Positions 41,098-53,160 of a DNA stretch of 64,000 nt are shown here, one piece after another. A program made the translations under genes and the position numbers. Within the stretch, counting starts at the first letter, position 1. Each line of letters opens with the position of its first letter. The notes under the pieces were generated by a model. That model was not told the origin of the DNA and made no database searches. It was given only the letters and a program-made list of their open reading frames with translations. Source of the DNA: Neurospora tetrasperma FGSC 2508. Taxonomy: Eukaryota > Ascomycota > Sordariomycetes > Sordariales > Sordariaceae. Where the stretch lies: NCBI RefSeq assembly GCF_000213175.1, contig NW_009799100.1, positions 4,827,526 to 4,891,525 of the forward strand. The letters are read 5' to 3'.

Positions 41098-44042
41098 CTA
41101 AGCAAGCTCAGCAGCGGCACCACTGATAGCCAACTTGCCCGTCTCCTTAACCTTAGTCTGGAACACCACCTTGTTGCCCTCCTTCCACATCTCCGTCACC
41201 AGCGTCTGGCCAGGGTTGACGGTACCCGCAAACCTGACCTTGATGTTCTTAAACTTGCCGTACTTCTCATAAACGGCCTTGCCAGCGATACCGAACGAGC
41301 AGAGACCGTGAAGGATAGGGACCTTGAAGCCGCCCACCTTGGCAAAAGCAGGATCGACGTGGAGAGGGTTGTAATCGCCGCTGAGACGGTAGATGGCAGC
41401 CTGCTCCTCAGTGGTCTGGACCTCAACGACGGCGTCGGGCGAGCGAGCGGGGGGCTTGTTGGCGGCGGTGGAAGCGCCACGGTCGGCGGGCTTCTTCTGA
41501 CCGCCAAAGCCACCGCAGCCACGGAGGAAGACGGTCATCTCGTTGTAGAAGAGCTCCTCGCCGGTTTCGGCGTTGAAGGTGGTGATTCCTTGTTTGACGA
41601 TGGCGGCGGAGCCCTTGTCGACGACCTCGAGGAGCTTGCCCTTGGAGATGAGACGGCCCGAGGTGGGGATAGGGTACTTGCGGACCTCGAGATACTGTTC
41701 GCCGTGGAGGAGCATCATGGGGGAGAAGTTGGGGACGATGTCGTCAAAAGAGAAGGGCATCTCGGTGTTGAAGGGAGGGATGACGCCGAAGGTGGGGACG
41801 ACCTCGAAGTCCTCGTTGCCCTCGAAGATGTACTTGATGTCGGTGCGCTTGGCGCCGATGCCGAGGTTGTAGAGGCAGACGTCACGCTCGGTGAAGGTGT
41901 ACTCGGTGCCCTTACCTTCGACGCCGGTGAACTTCTTGATGGCAGCAAGGTGCTCGTTCTCAGCAGCGCCAGACTACAGGAGAAAAAGATGAGTCGTTAA
42001 CAATTATTCAAGTAATCTACACTAGGTATATATGGCTATTATACATGGGGGAACGGAAAATTACATGGCATTCTTTCGTGGCAGCAGGAAGAAGGGAATC
42101 ATACCTTGCCCTCGCCGACACGGTTCTCCATGTTGGCCATGATCTTCTCAATGCTGTCGGAGGCCTTCTCGGGGTGGTCGGCACGGGAGTCGAAGGTGAC
42201 GATATCGTTCCAGTGCTTGACGACCTCCTCGGGGGTAAGAGGAACGTCGACGGGGAAGCCGTGGCCGCCAGAGCGCTGCCACCTTGTCTGACCGCACCAA
42301 CCGGAGCCGACCTCGTAGAGACCACCAGTGGGCTTCTTGGGAACCTTGTCGCTGCAGAGGGCAAGGACAAGGGGAGCGACGTAGTCGGGCTTGAAGGCCT
42401 GGACGAGCTCCTCGGGAAGGATGGTCTTGGTCATGGCAGTACCAGCGTTGGGAGCAATGGTGTTGACATAGATGTTGTACTTCGCACCCTCGAGAGCAAT
42501 GGCGCGGGAGAAACCAAGGATGGCGCATTTCTACACATGTTAGCAAGCATTCAATGGACACCCAAAGGACAAAAACTTACGGCAGCAGAGTAGTTGGCCT
42601 GGCCAAAGTTGCCATAGATACCAGAGGTAGAGGTGGTGTTAAGAACACGGCCATACTTTTGCTTGAGGAAGTAGGGCCAAGCCGCCTTGGTGACCTTGTA
42701 GGTACCTCGGGCGTGAACGTTCATGACGGGATCCCAGAGGCTGTCATCCATGTTGTGGAAAGCCTTGTCACGGAGAATGCCGGCGTTGTTGACAACGATA
42801 TCGACGCGGCCAAAGGCATCAATGGCGGCCTTGACGACGGCATCACCATCCTCAGCGGAGAACTTGGCACCTACAGCCTTGCCACCCATCTTCTTGATCT
42901 CGTTAACGACATCGTCAGGGTTGACAAGGTCGTTGACAACAACGGAGGCTCCAGCCCTGGCGAAAGCCAAGCAGTAGGCGCGGCCGATACCAGCACCGCC
43001 GCCAGTGACGAGGGCAACACGGCCCTTGAAGTCCACCTTCTCACCGGGGTCGTTGGGGCCGAGCTTGAGGGACTCCTCGAGGAGGGCAAGGAAGTCGTTG
43101 GGACCGGTAGGGTACTGGGGGTTGGAAAAGTCGGTGACCTGATCCCACTTCTTGATGATGGCGCCAGGGGTGTAGCTCTCATCGGCCTTGAGGAGAAGAC
43201 CGGAAGAGCGCTCCCAACGGAGCTTGGCGACGTGACCACCACCAACCTCGAAGATGGAGCCAGTCTCACTGGTGTTGTTCTTGTGGACAAGGACGGCAAC
43301 GAGGGGAACAACCCACTCGGGCTTCATGAGGGCAAGAAGATCAGGGGGCATAACGGTCTCGGTCATACGGCTGGCAGCGATAGGAGCAATGACGTTGGAG
43401 ATAATGTTGTACTTGAGGCCCTCCTTGGCGAGGGTCTCGGTGAAACCAACCATGCCGAGCTTGGCGGCCGAGTAGTTGGCCTGGCCGAAGTTGCCGAAGA
43501 GACCGGCGGCAGAGGCGGTGTTGATGACGCGACCGAACTTTTGCTTGCGGAAGTAGGGCCAGGCGGCGCGGGCCGTCTTGTAGGAGCCCTTGACGTGGAC
43601 CTTGAAGATGAGGTCCCAGTCCTCGTCCTTCATGTTCTTGAAGGAAATGTCGCGGAGGATACCGGCGTTGTTGATGAGGATATCGATGCGGCCGAACTCC
43701 TTGATGGCGGTCTCGATGATCTTGTCGCCGTTCTCGACGCTGTCGTAGTTGGCGACGGCCTTGCCGCCAGCGGCCCTGATTTCGTTGACAACGACATCGG
43801 CAGCCTGTTGAGTACTCGTTAGCATGTGATGGTGAGTGACAGACGGTGGCGGCGATGGCGCATTGAGTAGGGGAAATGTTTACCTTTGTAGAATTGCCCT
43901 CGCCCTTGAAGGAAGCACCGAGATCGTTGACGACAACGGAAGCACCGCGCGAGCCGAAGAAGAGGCAGTAGGCTTTACCAAGACCACCACCGGCGCCGGT
44001 GACAACGACGACCTGGCCGTCAAACCTCAATTGCTCAGCCAT
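41098..44042 (-). CDS. fox-2: peroxisomal multifunctional beta-oxidation protein (hydratase-dehydrogenase-epimerase)
   Basis: Four exons read from the right: 44042-43884, 43804-42581, 42530-42105 and 41973-41098. They give 894 residues, the length I recall for Neurospora FOX-2. There are two tandem short-chain dehydrogenase domains. The first has [12 protein letters not shown] and NNAG, then NYSAAKLGM (catalytic Tyr-Lys). The second has [12 protein letters not shown] and NNAG, then NYSAAKCAI with its Tyr-Lys across the intron-2 junction. The C-terminal part is a hydratase-2 MaoC-type hot-dog domain with the active-site sequence [14 protein letters not shown]. Together they hydrate trans-2-enoyl-CoA to (3R)-hydroxyacyl-CoA and oxidise it to 3-ketoacyl-CoA in fungal fatty-acid beta-oxidation. 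The protein ends in AAAELA, with no SKL-type peroxisomal signal. All introns are short GT-AG. Very confident. Confidence 0.97.
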
Positions 44043-45554
44043 GCTGAATGTGGGTGGGGTATGTGTATGTGGTGGAAGATGGTGCTAGAAACAAACGGCA
44101 AACAACAAAGAAAAGGCAGATTCGCACAACACGTCTGGGTATAGTAAGCACTGAGTATAGAGCAAATAATAAGAGAAGAAGGGGATGGGACGAGGAGGAA
44201 GGGAGGATGGAACGGAATGTGGTGGTGAAGATGCGCTGGCTGGTCCCGGCACTTAATACTTAGGAATAACTGGATCCCGTCATGGTCGACCGACCTTGAC
44301 GTCGGGTCGGCAAGTGGACAGGCTGTTGCCGTGGGGGAAGCGAGGTGCTGCCAGGCGCTGTAAGCCGAGGCAGAACGGCATGTCCAATGTCCACAGATGC
44401 AGCCGTGTCAGCCAATGGGATGCCTCAACAATGCTCCACACTGTGGTTTTGCCGAGAGCGGGGTGTTCATGCCCTTCCCCTGTTCTTCCCCATTCGTTTC
44501 TTGCACGTCTCAACATCACATGCAACTCTTCTGAACACCACTGGCAGTGTAACCAGGCCGGGGAAAGTATCCTTCCGGTCAGTCGCGTCGCGTCTCACAA
44601 ACTTTCACAAGATCGCCGAGCTCCCAGGAACAAAATGGGGATAGACTACTTTTCGTAAATCTTCAAACCATTATGAATTTAGCTAGACGTTGGAAGTCGC
44701 CAGGTCGCCCAAGACTTCAGTTCCGAGCAGCACCAGCGGGTGAATATGTACCTAGGGTTATCCGAAAGCCATCTTGACATGAAGGCTGTACTCAGTTGCA
44801 GCGATATGACTCGGTATGGCTTGGCTGAGGAACTGAATCAAACTTCCAGAGTCGCGATGCAGGTGATAACGCTGGCTGAGTAGACGCCAAACGAACATTC
44901 AAACGATGCGGAGCAGCTCGGTTTCAGGCATACATGTGCCTTTGGCGAGGGATCCTTGGCCTGGGCAGTCACATGAATTGCATGTTGATGGACGCACCTG
45001 AACATTGATATCAAGCGACCAATTCTAGCTCTTCCCGTTTTCTGGGTGAAAAAAGTGATTCACCGAAGTGTCCTCTTGAGTTTCATTCGAGCCTCAGCTC
45101 TTCATCTTCTCCAAGTGGACCCAGTTCCCCAAAACCGATCCCCAAAAAGACGGATTAACCAAAGAAAAATACAACAACATACAATGCCCTCCTCAGAGCC
45201 CTGTCTGTCATCAGCCTTGCCTTTCGCGACAGTTCCTCCACCAGAGCAAGTCGTTGTAAGGGCAGGATCAGCGTGTCGGCGCCTCTTCCATCTCCGGCTC
45301 CGGATTAGGAATCAACGGCACGGGATCTAAAACGCGGAGACGGGGCCCCATGCTTTTACCCCCACACACCTTCGTTACCCCACAGCACTTTCAACCGCGC
45401 CAATGTCGTCATTCGCCGTTTACCGCGAGCCTCATATTGACCATGGTTTTCTCACCACTTTCATAACAGAAATAAAAGATAAAAAAGAGAGTAGCCACTC
45501 TACCAAATCACTAAATAACCAAAAGAAAAAAAAGAAAAAAGACCAGCCGCCAAA
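44043..45554. other. divergent promoter region between fox-2 and the glycerate kinase gene
   Basis: A 1.5 kb head-to-head spacer containing both promoters. No supported gene. Short frames here lack domains. An A-rich tract at 45470-45545 directly precedes the kinase ATG. Confidence 0.55.
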
Positions 45555-47036
45555 ATGATGGACACAATAGACTCCATCTCCTCCCAACCCACCGCCGCCA
45601 CCTCCACGTCTACCTCCACATCCTCCAGCTCGGGCGTCTACCCGACCCCCTCTCCCCAATCCCGCATCATAGACGACAAATCCCCGCTCTGCATCCCCTT
45701 CATCCTCTCCAAGATCGCCGAGTACAACGCCTTGCACGCAAACGAAGCGAACCCGCGTCCTTTTATCATCGGACTGAACGGCGTCCAGGGAGTAGGCAAG
45801 ACGACGCTGGTCAAAGCCCTGGCCGAGACATTGCAGGAGAGGGAAGGACTGAATACGCTGGTTGTATCGATTGACGATTTTTATCTGACACATGAGGATC
45901 AACTGAAATTGGCGGAGGAGAATAGCGATAACGCGTTGGTGCAGTATCGGGGGGAACCTGGTGAGTTTTCGGTTTTCCTTCATATATAAGTTATGTTCAA
46001 TATCGGGCGTAGTTGGTGTCAGTGTGAGAAGACCAAGTGTCGGTCGTGCTGGGCAGAGCTGTGATGCGGTTAACCCCTGTGTCGTTTGTTTACTTTTTAC
46101 CCCAACGAGACATGTGGATCCCCAGTAGATTCAGTCTTTGCGGCCTTATTAATGGCCTCGCCTTACCCGTCTCCCCATTCAGCCTTCTCTCTATCTCTTT
46201 CTTTTCCACTTGGACTGGCTCCTCCCCTCATCTTCTTCTTCTCTCCTACTTAATTCCCCTCCTACTTAATATCACTGCCCACATAACCTCCATCACTCCC
46301 CTTTCTCCCCTCACTCCCCTCTCTTTTTCTCTCCCCCAACTTTTCCTCCCATACCACACCACCCTTCCACCTCAACCCTTTCCGTTACTAACCATCTCCC
46401 CCATGATACCTTTTTTTAGGAACCCACGACACCCCCCTCCTCCTCTCCTTTCTCTCCTCCATCATCTCCTCCCACCCAACGCACCTCCCCCTCTACGACA
46501 AATCCGCCCACCACGGCCTCGGCGACCGCCTACCTGCTTCCACCTTCCCCGCCATCAACGACCCGAACCTCTCCACCCCACAACACCGCACCATCCGCGT
46601 TCTGCTTCTAGAAGGCTGGCTAACCGGCTTCCGCTCCCTTCCCCCTGCTACCATCTCCACCAAGTACTTGGACCTCAAATCCTACAAGACCTTGTCACAC
46701 CACAAATTGGAACACCTCCTTTTCATCAACGAGCGACTGAAAGAGTACGAGCCAGCATGGGACCAGTTCGATGCCTTTATTCATATTGACGCGCAAAACT
46801 TGGAGTGGGTGTATGAGTGGCGGCTCGAGCAGGAGGAGCAGTTGCGCCGCGAAAAGGGGACGGGGATGAGTGCTGAGATGGTGCGCAAGTTTGTGGATGG
46901 GTATTTTCCTGCTTATGAGCTGTATGAGGAAGGGGTTAGGCAGGGGGTTTTTAAGGGGGACGAAGGGAAGAGGGGACGGCAGTTGAGGATGGTAGTGGGG
47001 AGGGATAGAGGGGTGGTGGAGCATATGGTTATTTGA
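45555..47036 (+). CDS. D-glycerate 3-kinase-like P-loop kinase (Tda10 family)
   Basis: Two exons, 45555-45960 and 46420-47036, giving 340 residues. After a Ser/Thr-rich N-terminus come the Walker A motif GLNGVQGVGKTT (residues 74-85), VVSIDDFYLTHEDQ with its acidic pair, then after the intron GTHD.PLLL, LPLYDKSAHHGLGDR, VLLLEGWLTGF, NLEWVYEWRLEQEEQLR and a C-terminal RQLRMVVGRDRGVVEHM. This order matches fungal and plant D-glycerate 3-kinases and yeast Tda10, which phosphorylate glycerate in the photorespiratory or serine-glycine pathway (plants) or an unknown substrate (yeast). The intron is long for this genome (459 nt) and extremely pyrimidine-rich before the TTTTTTTAG acceptor. The first of two tandem ATGs is taken as start. 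Confidence 0.88.
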
Positions 47037-47567
47037 GGGATGGGAGGGATCGATGGAAGATTGGTTGGTGGTTTACTGGTTTATGGTACTGGTTTGATTG
47101 ATACCCGGATTGGAGGTTCGTGGCTTGCTGGGAGCGGGAGTGATGGGTGTTTTTATAGGGTGGTGGGCACATCATCGTATAAGACGGGATATCATTCACC
47201 ACTTCAAGACGATTCAAAGGTGCCAGCCATAATTCTGGTTTGATATCAAAACATTATGTGACGTCAATTTCGCAGTGTCTTGAGCAGAGAGTAAATAATT
47301 ACCTTGAAGAAGAGTCCACATCGGCGAAAAAAACAAACATCCACGGCCAACCCAGCCTCGAACATGACACATCCTACAAAAAGGGGTATTTATGTTCCTG
47401 TTCCAGTTCCTTCCCGTCCCTTTCTCACACCTTTCCCATACCAAAACGCCATGCCAAAATAAAAACTACAAAGTATTAATCCCACAGGGTCTATCTCGCC
47501 AAGTCAATGACTTGCTACAATGAAACTATTCCACCTCCTCAGCAGCAATCGATGACAACTGGAATGA
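47037..47567. other. convergent 3' region between the kinase and Ecm11-domain genes
   Basis: About 530 bases between two convergent stop codons. Probable overlapping 3' UTRs. No gene seen. Confidence 0.6.
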
Positions 47568-49796
47568 CTAATCCTCCAAATCCATCTCCTTCCCCTGCAT
47601 CATCGTCTTTCCCTCCTCTTTCAAATTCTCCAGTGTCCGTCCAATCTTCTCAATCTTGCTCTTAACCGATCCCTGTCTCTCAGCGATCTCCACCTCAAAC
47701 TCCTCCACCATCTTCCTCTTCGCCCTCCTCGCGTCCTTAATCCTCTTCGCCACAGAGGTAAACTGGTCCAGGAACCAATCGCCCGCGTCGTCCCACTCGT
47801 CAATCTTCATGTGCGTAAAGAACTCGGCTTGTTGAGCCGGAGGTTTGGTCTTGTAGTGTTGGAGTTTGTCTTCGAGGGTTGCGTCTGCTGGAGGACGGTC
47901 GTCTTGTTGGAGTTTGGTAGTGGCTTGAGCTTGTTGCTTAAGGGCCTCTTCTTGCGGGTCTTCGTCAAAGGACTGAGTGAGGAGGGTGGTATAGGGCATT
48001 TGGTAGAGTTGGGCATCGTCATAGTCGAGAGTGGAAAGGCGGCGCTTTTTGGCCTGTTCTAGGATGGGCAATGGAGAGGCGACGGCGGGCTTTGGTGGTT
48101 GCTGTGGTTTTTGAACTTCCTTCTCCTTTGCCCGGCGGCTGGTGGTTCGCGCCAGAGCAATCGAGGCATCTTTGAGTTGGGGAGGGAGTGGCTGCTGGCT
48201 CGGTATCTGCGACGGGCGAAGATGGCGCGAGCCGGACGCTTTAGGTGTGACTTTGCCAGGCGAGGAGGCGTCGATATCGAAGCCGCTGCTGCTGCTAGGG
48301 ACAACAGCAGCTTGCGTGTTATTGAAGTTGGGTGTGGGAAGCGGTGGTGCTTCGGACTCGACGGGGGTGAGGTCGTCAAACACGGTGCTGCGCTGATGTT
48401 GGATCTCATGCTTGCGCTGGCGTTCGCGTTCGCGTCGTTCGGCCTCCTTGCGGATCCGTTCCTTCTCCCTTTCCTGTTCGCGCAGACGCTCGTGTTCACG
48501 CTCACGGCGTAGACGTTGTTCGATTCGGCTCTTCTCCAGATCCCCGCCGGCATCCGAGGACCTCCCTGGGGATTGCATGTCTGATGTGTATCCGCCCTGG
48601 CCACCTCTTACTGATCCTGCTTTCCTCGGGTCGCGGTGGGGAAGTCGTGCGCGCTGGAAGGCCCCAAGTTGTTTGGTGGGTGTCGAGTTGAAAGCTGCGC
48701 GATCACCCTCATATTCGTCCTCGATCTTGATGGTTGGCTCCCGCTCCTTGGTGATAGCTTCGATGGTCTTGTTTAGGGCGACAGCATCGGGATCGTTGCG
48801 GCTTCGCGGGGCCTCAACCACGGTGAGGATACCACCTTCGCCGATAACAAATGGTAGGTTCTCATCGTGGTCGAGTGTTGGTCGTGCAGACTTGGGTTGT
48901 TGGGCGACGGCTGGATGTTGTGCCTGGGTGTTTGAGCGAGGAAATGCAGTGTCGCTGTAGTGACGGCCCCGCACGAGCTGGGGGTGTTGAGCTCCGTTTA
49001 TCTGGCGCTCGTGGGCACTTTCTGATCTTCCATCCCTGCTTTCATGGTCGCCAAATATGGACGCAACCGTTGAGTCCTCCCAGGCATTCGTGCGTTGGCC
49101 ATTTTCGGGCGCCGAGGGTCTGCTTCGGTGCATTGGACGGGATGGGTGTCCCTGCGCAGGGAAGCTGACGGAGGAGGTAAGCTGGTGACTGCCGCCGGGA
49201 GCAGAAGAGGTTGAATTGTTGCGATCACCTCGCGACGCGGCTGCGGCAGCTCGTTGCTCTCTGGTGGGAGGCGTGTACACAGTCGGATTGAGCAGAGAGG
49301 GCGTCACGGGTTGGTTGGGCTGTCGAGGTGGCCCTGGAATCGAGGGCATGCGAGAGGGAGGCCGTGAAATGTGGGCGCCCAATTGAGAAGGTTCTCTGGG
49401 TCGCTGTGCGGTTCTTGCCGAGGAAGCGCGCCGCACCGTATCGGCCGTTCCTTCTGTTCGGACCGCATCTCTGGCGGCGGGTACCGGTCCTGCGGGGCCC
49501 ACATCGGCGGCGCTCGTGCCTTCCATCTTGAAGAACCCCGACATGGAAGCGGAAGGCGTCCCCGGTCTTCTTGTTGCCCCGTTTCGTGCGGTGTTGCGCT
49601 CGGTACGGTCACGGCCGTTACGATCGGTCCGGGTTGGAGTGCCGCGCCTGTTTGGTGTGTCTGGTGTCCTTGGTGTTCCTGGTGCTCCTGGAGTTGTCGG
49701 TGTGCCTGGATCGCTGAAATTCCCGTCCTTGGTGAACATGCTCAATCCCCTCAGGGATTTCCGACTTGTAAGCGGTTTGGACGACGACGACATCAT
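47568..49796 (-). CDS. Ecm11-domain protein
   Basis: A single 742-residue frame. Most of it is disordered: Pro/Thr/Gly repeats near the start (PGTPTTPGAPGTPRTPDTP), many basic and Ser-rich stretches, and an Arg/Glu-rich coiled coil in the middle (about residues 415-455). The C-terminal 100 residues are conserved-looking: KPPAQQAEFFTHMKIDEWDD, AGDWFLDQFTSVAKRIKDAR, KRKMVEEFEVEIAERQG and GRTLENLKEEGKTMMQGKE. The FF..(M/L)...EW..AGDWF..QF signature is that of the Ecm11 C-terminal domain. In yeast, Ecm11 with Gmc2 supports assembly of the synaptonemal complex central element and is sumoylated. The function in this fungus is inferred from the domain only. Two tandem ATGs mark the start. Confidence 0.8.
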   Translation of the reverse strand: MMSSSSKPLTSRKSLRGLSMFTKDGNFSDPGTPTTPGAPGTPRTPDTPNRRGTPTRTDRNGRDRTERNTARNGATRRPGTPSASMSGFFKMEGTSAADVGPAGPVPAARDAVRTEGTADTVRRASSARTAQRPREPSQLGAHISRPPSRMPSIPGPPRQPNQPVTPSLLNPTVYTPPTREQRAAAAASRGDRNNSTSSAPGGSHQLTSSVSFPAQGHPSRPMHRSRPSAPENGQRTNAWEDSTVASIFGDHESRDGRSESAHERQINGAQHPQLVRGRHYSDTAFPRSNTQAQHPAVAQQPKSARPTLDHDENLPFVIGEGGILTVVEAPRSRNDPDAVALNKTIEAITKEREPTIKIEDEYEGDRAAFNSTPTKQLGAFQRARLPHRDPRKAGSVRGGQGGYTSDMQSPGRSSDAGGDLEKSRIEQRLRREREHERLREQEREKERIRKEAERRERERQRKHEIQHQRSTVFDDLTPVESEAPPLPTPNFNNTQAAVVPSSSSGFDIDASSPGKVTPKASGSRHLRPSQIPSQQPLPPQLKDASIALARTTSRRAKEKEVQKPQQPPKPAVASPLPILEQAKKRRLSTLDYDDAQLYQMPYTTLLTQSFDEDPQEEALKQQAQATTKLQQDDRPPADATLEDKLQHYKTKPPAQQAEFFTHMKIDEWDDAGDWFLDQFTSVAKRIKDARRAKRKMVEEFEVEIAERQGSVKSKIEKIGRTLENLKEEGKTMMQGKEMDLED

Positions 49797-51812
49797 TTCT
49801 CTCTACCCCGGTTGCCTCGCTTTCGCAAGGCCGAACTGAAACGTCGCAAGGAGAGCTGCTGCCGGTTCACTTGACTCGTTGTTACCTGCTGGATCGCGCT
49901 GCAATGTTACCACACTCGACAATACGTGGGCGGCACCATAAGTAGTATGGCATCAACAGCAAAACAGAGCAGACAGACCTCCTCCGGCAGAGAGACGGAA
50001 CAAGATGTGAGAAATCACACACACTCTCACACACACTAACACTCACACACTTTAGCGAAAATCAAGCCGCGGTCGGGATTATTATCTTTTTTCGCAGCCG
50101 GCCATGGGCCATGGTTCCCCATTTGCTCCCCATAGGCCGCCCCATAGAGGCCATTGGGCTCGCGCCTCTCATTCGACGATGCGGTTGGGCTGGAAGCGAG
50201 TGGACACACAATCCGACCGTCCATGGAGACTTTTCGTGCTGCGACCTGCATCAGCGGCCATGCGCGGAGGTCAGGAGCGGAGGCGGTGCGGAGGCGCCGA
50301 TATACTGGACTGACGAATGGTGTATTTGAGGGCCGTGACCCGCCCCGATTTGTCCTCACTCAGCACTAGCTCGGCGCGCTAGATTCGACATTTCCCAACC
50401 ACGCGCCGTCTGACCAGAATTTGGAAGGTGGGTGACGGCCGTACTGCAGGGTCCATCTCTCACCCGAACCTGAGCTTGTGCAGCTTGGTCCCGGTTTATT
50501 CAGTCAACTCCTTCCCCCCGTAGGCCAATTCTGACTCTGATCTCTCATCGTGTTACTTGGCAGAAAAGTGATGTAATGGCGCTAGAGAAGAAAAAGAAAC
50601 AAATGGAGCTGCCTGGGCCGCCTCGGCACCGGACTTGTCCATCTGTCTACGGTAGGTATTTGCTTCCGAAGGTTACGGCACGATCACATATCATCTGTGG
50701 CCAACTGGAGCAAATGGTCCATCCACCAGTTTGTTGGCTGTTGGCTGTTGGATCATCAAGGTATCATGGTGTATACTTAGTGGTGCTCAATACCACTCCA
50801 GATCTTTGATAGCATCCAATCACACGTTGAGCGCATCTGATATTCGATCTGTTCAGGACACAAGAACGCCGCTTCACCAGTGGATAACGAAAGCCTTGCC
50901 CAACGACGGCCAGGTACCGGCGGAGTCAGTTCCAGGCCCGAACCGCAAGTCCACTTGATGAAGTCGGGATGTCCTGGCTGTCTCGGAGCAAGGCTCTCAG
51001 CCCTAAACTTTTGAGGATGTTTGGATCACTAAGGGGGATAGCATGATGGATATCATCTAATATGCGAAAAATACGGAGGGAAGATGGCTGTGAAGCTGGT
51101 GATCGAACAGTATGGATGATATGGTTTCGGTCAAAGCCAACCTTCTATCTTTATGTAAGTGCAATTTATGGGACGGGGCTAAAGCGGCACGCGACCTGTC
51201 ATCCGGCCGAGCTACTGTACAGCACTAACGAGGGGGAAGTGTCTTCAACTTGTCTTCACAGCGAAATTGGGTGATTCCCATACTAGTTGTGTTCTTCAAG
51301 CAATGAAGATGTACCACGACCATCACGTTCCTCTTTTCTCTTGACCAACTGAGAAACCCCATGCCGAACGAAGGGTCTAACAGAAATTTCCAACGAGGCG
51401 AGCAAGGGCAGTCCTGTTCCGCGCTCGGTGGAGGCAGGATTCCGGGTAGGTGTCCCGTGTTAGCGGCCCCGCCTTTCCGCGAAAATCGGAGGCAACCTAG
51501 TAACGTCTAATGTAATGTCCCTCCGTGCACGATAAGATAAGCCCCGCCGCCAAAAGTTGAGTGGAGTGGAGGGGAGGCGAATGGCGTTGACTCTATAAAC
51601 TAATTCTAAGCCCGATTTCTAAGCAGGTGTTAAATCATTCTTCCTGTATCGACGACAAACCCAATATTATTGATATTTAACTATACACCCACAAGGACCA
51701 GCACGTCGACTACAACGGCACCTACCTAAAGTCACATTCACGATATACAAACATACACCTAAGACCAAAATAGTTGCGCGACCGACCTAGCTCCGCTAGC
51801 CAAATCTTCAAA
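49797..51812. other. long spacer upstream of the Ecm11-domain and nbp35 genes
   Basis: Two kilobases between divergent starts. No supported gene. A (CACA)n-like tract lies at 50018-50050. The segment 51600-51800 is a probable nbp35 leader. Confidence 0.5.
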
Positions 51813-52847
51813 ATGGCTCCCTCCCTCGAGGCCGAGCCCGACTCCGTCGCCTCCGTCCTCGCCAACCCGCAAAAGCCCCAACTCGTCGCCCCCGAACCCG
51901 AACACTGTCCCGGCCCCGAATCCCAACAAGCCGGCACCGCCGACTCCTGCGCCGGGTGTCCGAACCAAGCCATCTGCGCCACCGCGCCCAAAGGTCCCGA
52001 CCCCGACATTCCTTTGATCACCGCGCGTCTATCGGGCGTCAAACACAAGATCTTGATCCTCTCCGGAAAGGGCGGCGTCGGCAAGTCCACATTCACCAGT
52101 CTACTAGCCCACGCCTTTGCGACCAATGTTGAACAAACAGTGGGCATAATGGATACCGATATCTGCGGCCCTTCGATACCGAAGATGCTGGGCGTGGAGG
52201 GGGAAACAATTCATGTGTCCAGCACGGGCTGGAGTCCAGCGTGGGCGATGGATAATCTGGCTGTCATGAGCATCCAGTTCATGCTGCCGAACCGCGACGA
52301 CGCGATTATTTGGCGCGGGCCCAAGAAGAACGGGCTGATCAAGCAGTTTCTGAAGGACGTGGAATGGGGCGATTTGGACTTCTTGCTGGTGGATACGCCG
52401 CCTGGCACGTCGGATGAGCATTTGAGCGTGAACACGTACCTGAAGGAGAGCGGGATCGATGGCGCTGTGATGGTCACCACGCCACAGGAAGTGTCCCTGT
52501 TGGATGTCAGGAAGGAGATTGATTTCTGCCGAAAGGCGGGGATCAAGGTTCTGGGATTGGTGGAGAATATGAGCGGGTTTGTGTGCCCCAAGTGCACGTA
52601 CGAGAGCGAGGTCTTTAAGGCAACGACGGGTGGCGGGAGGAAGTTGGCGGAGGAGATGGGGATTGCGTTTTTGGGGAGCGTGCCGCTTGATCCGAGGATT
52701 GGCATGGCGTGCGATTATGGCGAGAGCTTCTTCGATAGCTTCCCGGATAGCCCGGCGTGTAGGGCCTTGAAGGGGGTGGTTAAGGGGCTGGCGATGGAGA
52801 TGGGGTTGGATCCGGAGGTGGTGATGCCGGAGGAGGATGACGCTTGA
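51813..52847 (+). CDS. nbp35: cytosolic Fe-S cluster assembly factor Nbp35
   Basis: One exon of 344 residues. The N-terminus carries the Nbp35 four-cysteine motif CX13CX2CX5C ([15 protein letters not shown]), which binds a stable 4Fe-4S cluster and distinguishes it from Cfd1. The deviant Walker [10 protein letters not shown] is at about residues 83-91, followed by the [14 protein letters not shown] and [10 protein letters not shown] motifs of the Mrp/MinD P-loop family. The bridging-cluster CPKC motif is at about residues 257-260. With Cfd1 it forms the scaffold of the cytosolic iron-sulfur assembly machinery for cytosolic and nuclear Fe-S proteins. Length is normal. The start ATG lies in AAA ATG GC. 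An open frame extends 13 codons upstream without another ATG. Very confident. Confidence 0.97.
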   Translation: MAPSLEAEPDSVASVLANPQKPQLVAPEPEHCPGPESQQAGTADSCAGCPNQAICATAPKGPDPDIPLITARLSGVKHKILILSGKGGVGKSTFTSLLAHAFATNVEQTVGIMDTDICGPSIPKMLGVEGETIHVSSTGWSPAWAMDNLAVMSIQFMLPNRDDAIIWRGPKKNGLIKQFLKDVEWGDLDFLLVDTPPGTSDEHLSVNTYLKESGIDGAVMVTTPQEVSLLDVRKEIDFCRKAGIKVLGLVENMSGFVCPKCTYESEVFKATTGGGRKLAEEMGIAFLGSVPLDPRIGMACDYGESFFDSFPDSPACRALKGVVKGLAMEMGLDPEVVMPEEDDA

Positions 52848-53160
52848 GCGGAGTAATGGCCATAGCATGGGCGGAGTTCAGGGACTGCTTTTTGGCTTTG
52901 TAAGGTTGGGATATCACGGCGTTTATATAACGAGAAGATCATGAATGATCCAGCATCTGGCTGCACTTTGCCTTCCATTCCAAATGGCCTCCCTTTGCTC
53001 GTTCCTCATCCCAGTTGCCAGCTCTGTGTGAAACCATCACACCGGGCCCTGTTGGTCGCCCTGGAGACCAACCTTTGTGTCCGTCCGTCCATCCATGATT
53101 AGGCTGTCAGCTCGGCGCCCCCTGCTGTCCTCTCCACGGCCTGCCCTTAGTACCACACGT
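52848..53160. other. convergent 3' spacer between nbp35 and the GMF gene
   Basis: About 310 bases between convergent stops; probable 3' UTRs. No gene seen. Confidence 0.6.

Noticed and set aside
42554-43822. 422-codon open frame on the + strand opposite fox-2
   Set aside because: It mirrors the G/C-biased third positions of the fox-2 exon. The peptide is Gly/Val/Leu-rich antisense sequence without a domain, and the minus strand is a certain gene.
45432-45983. 183-codon minus-strand frame opposite the glycerate kinase exon 1
   Set aside because: It is antisense to the P-loop exon, Gly-rich from the Ser/Thr repeat of the true gene, and has no domain.
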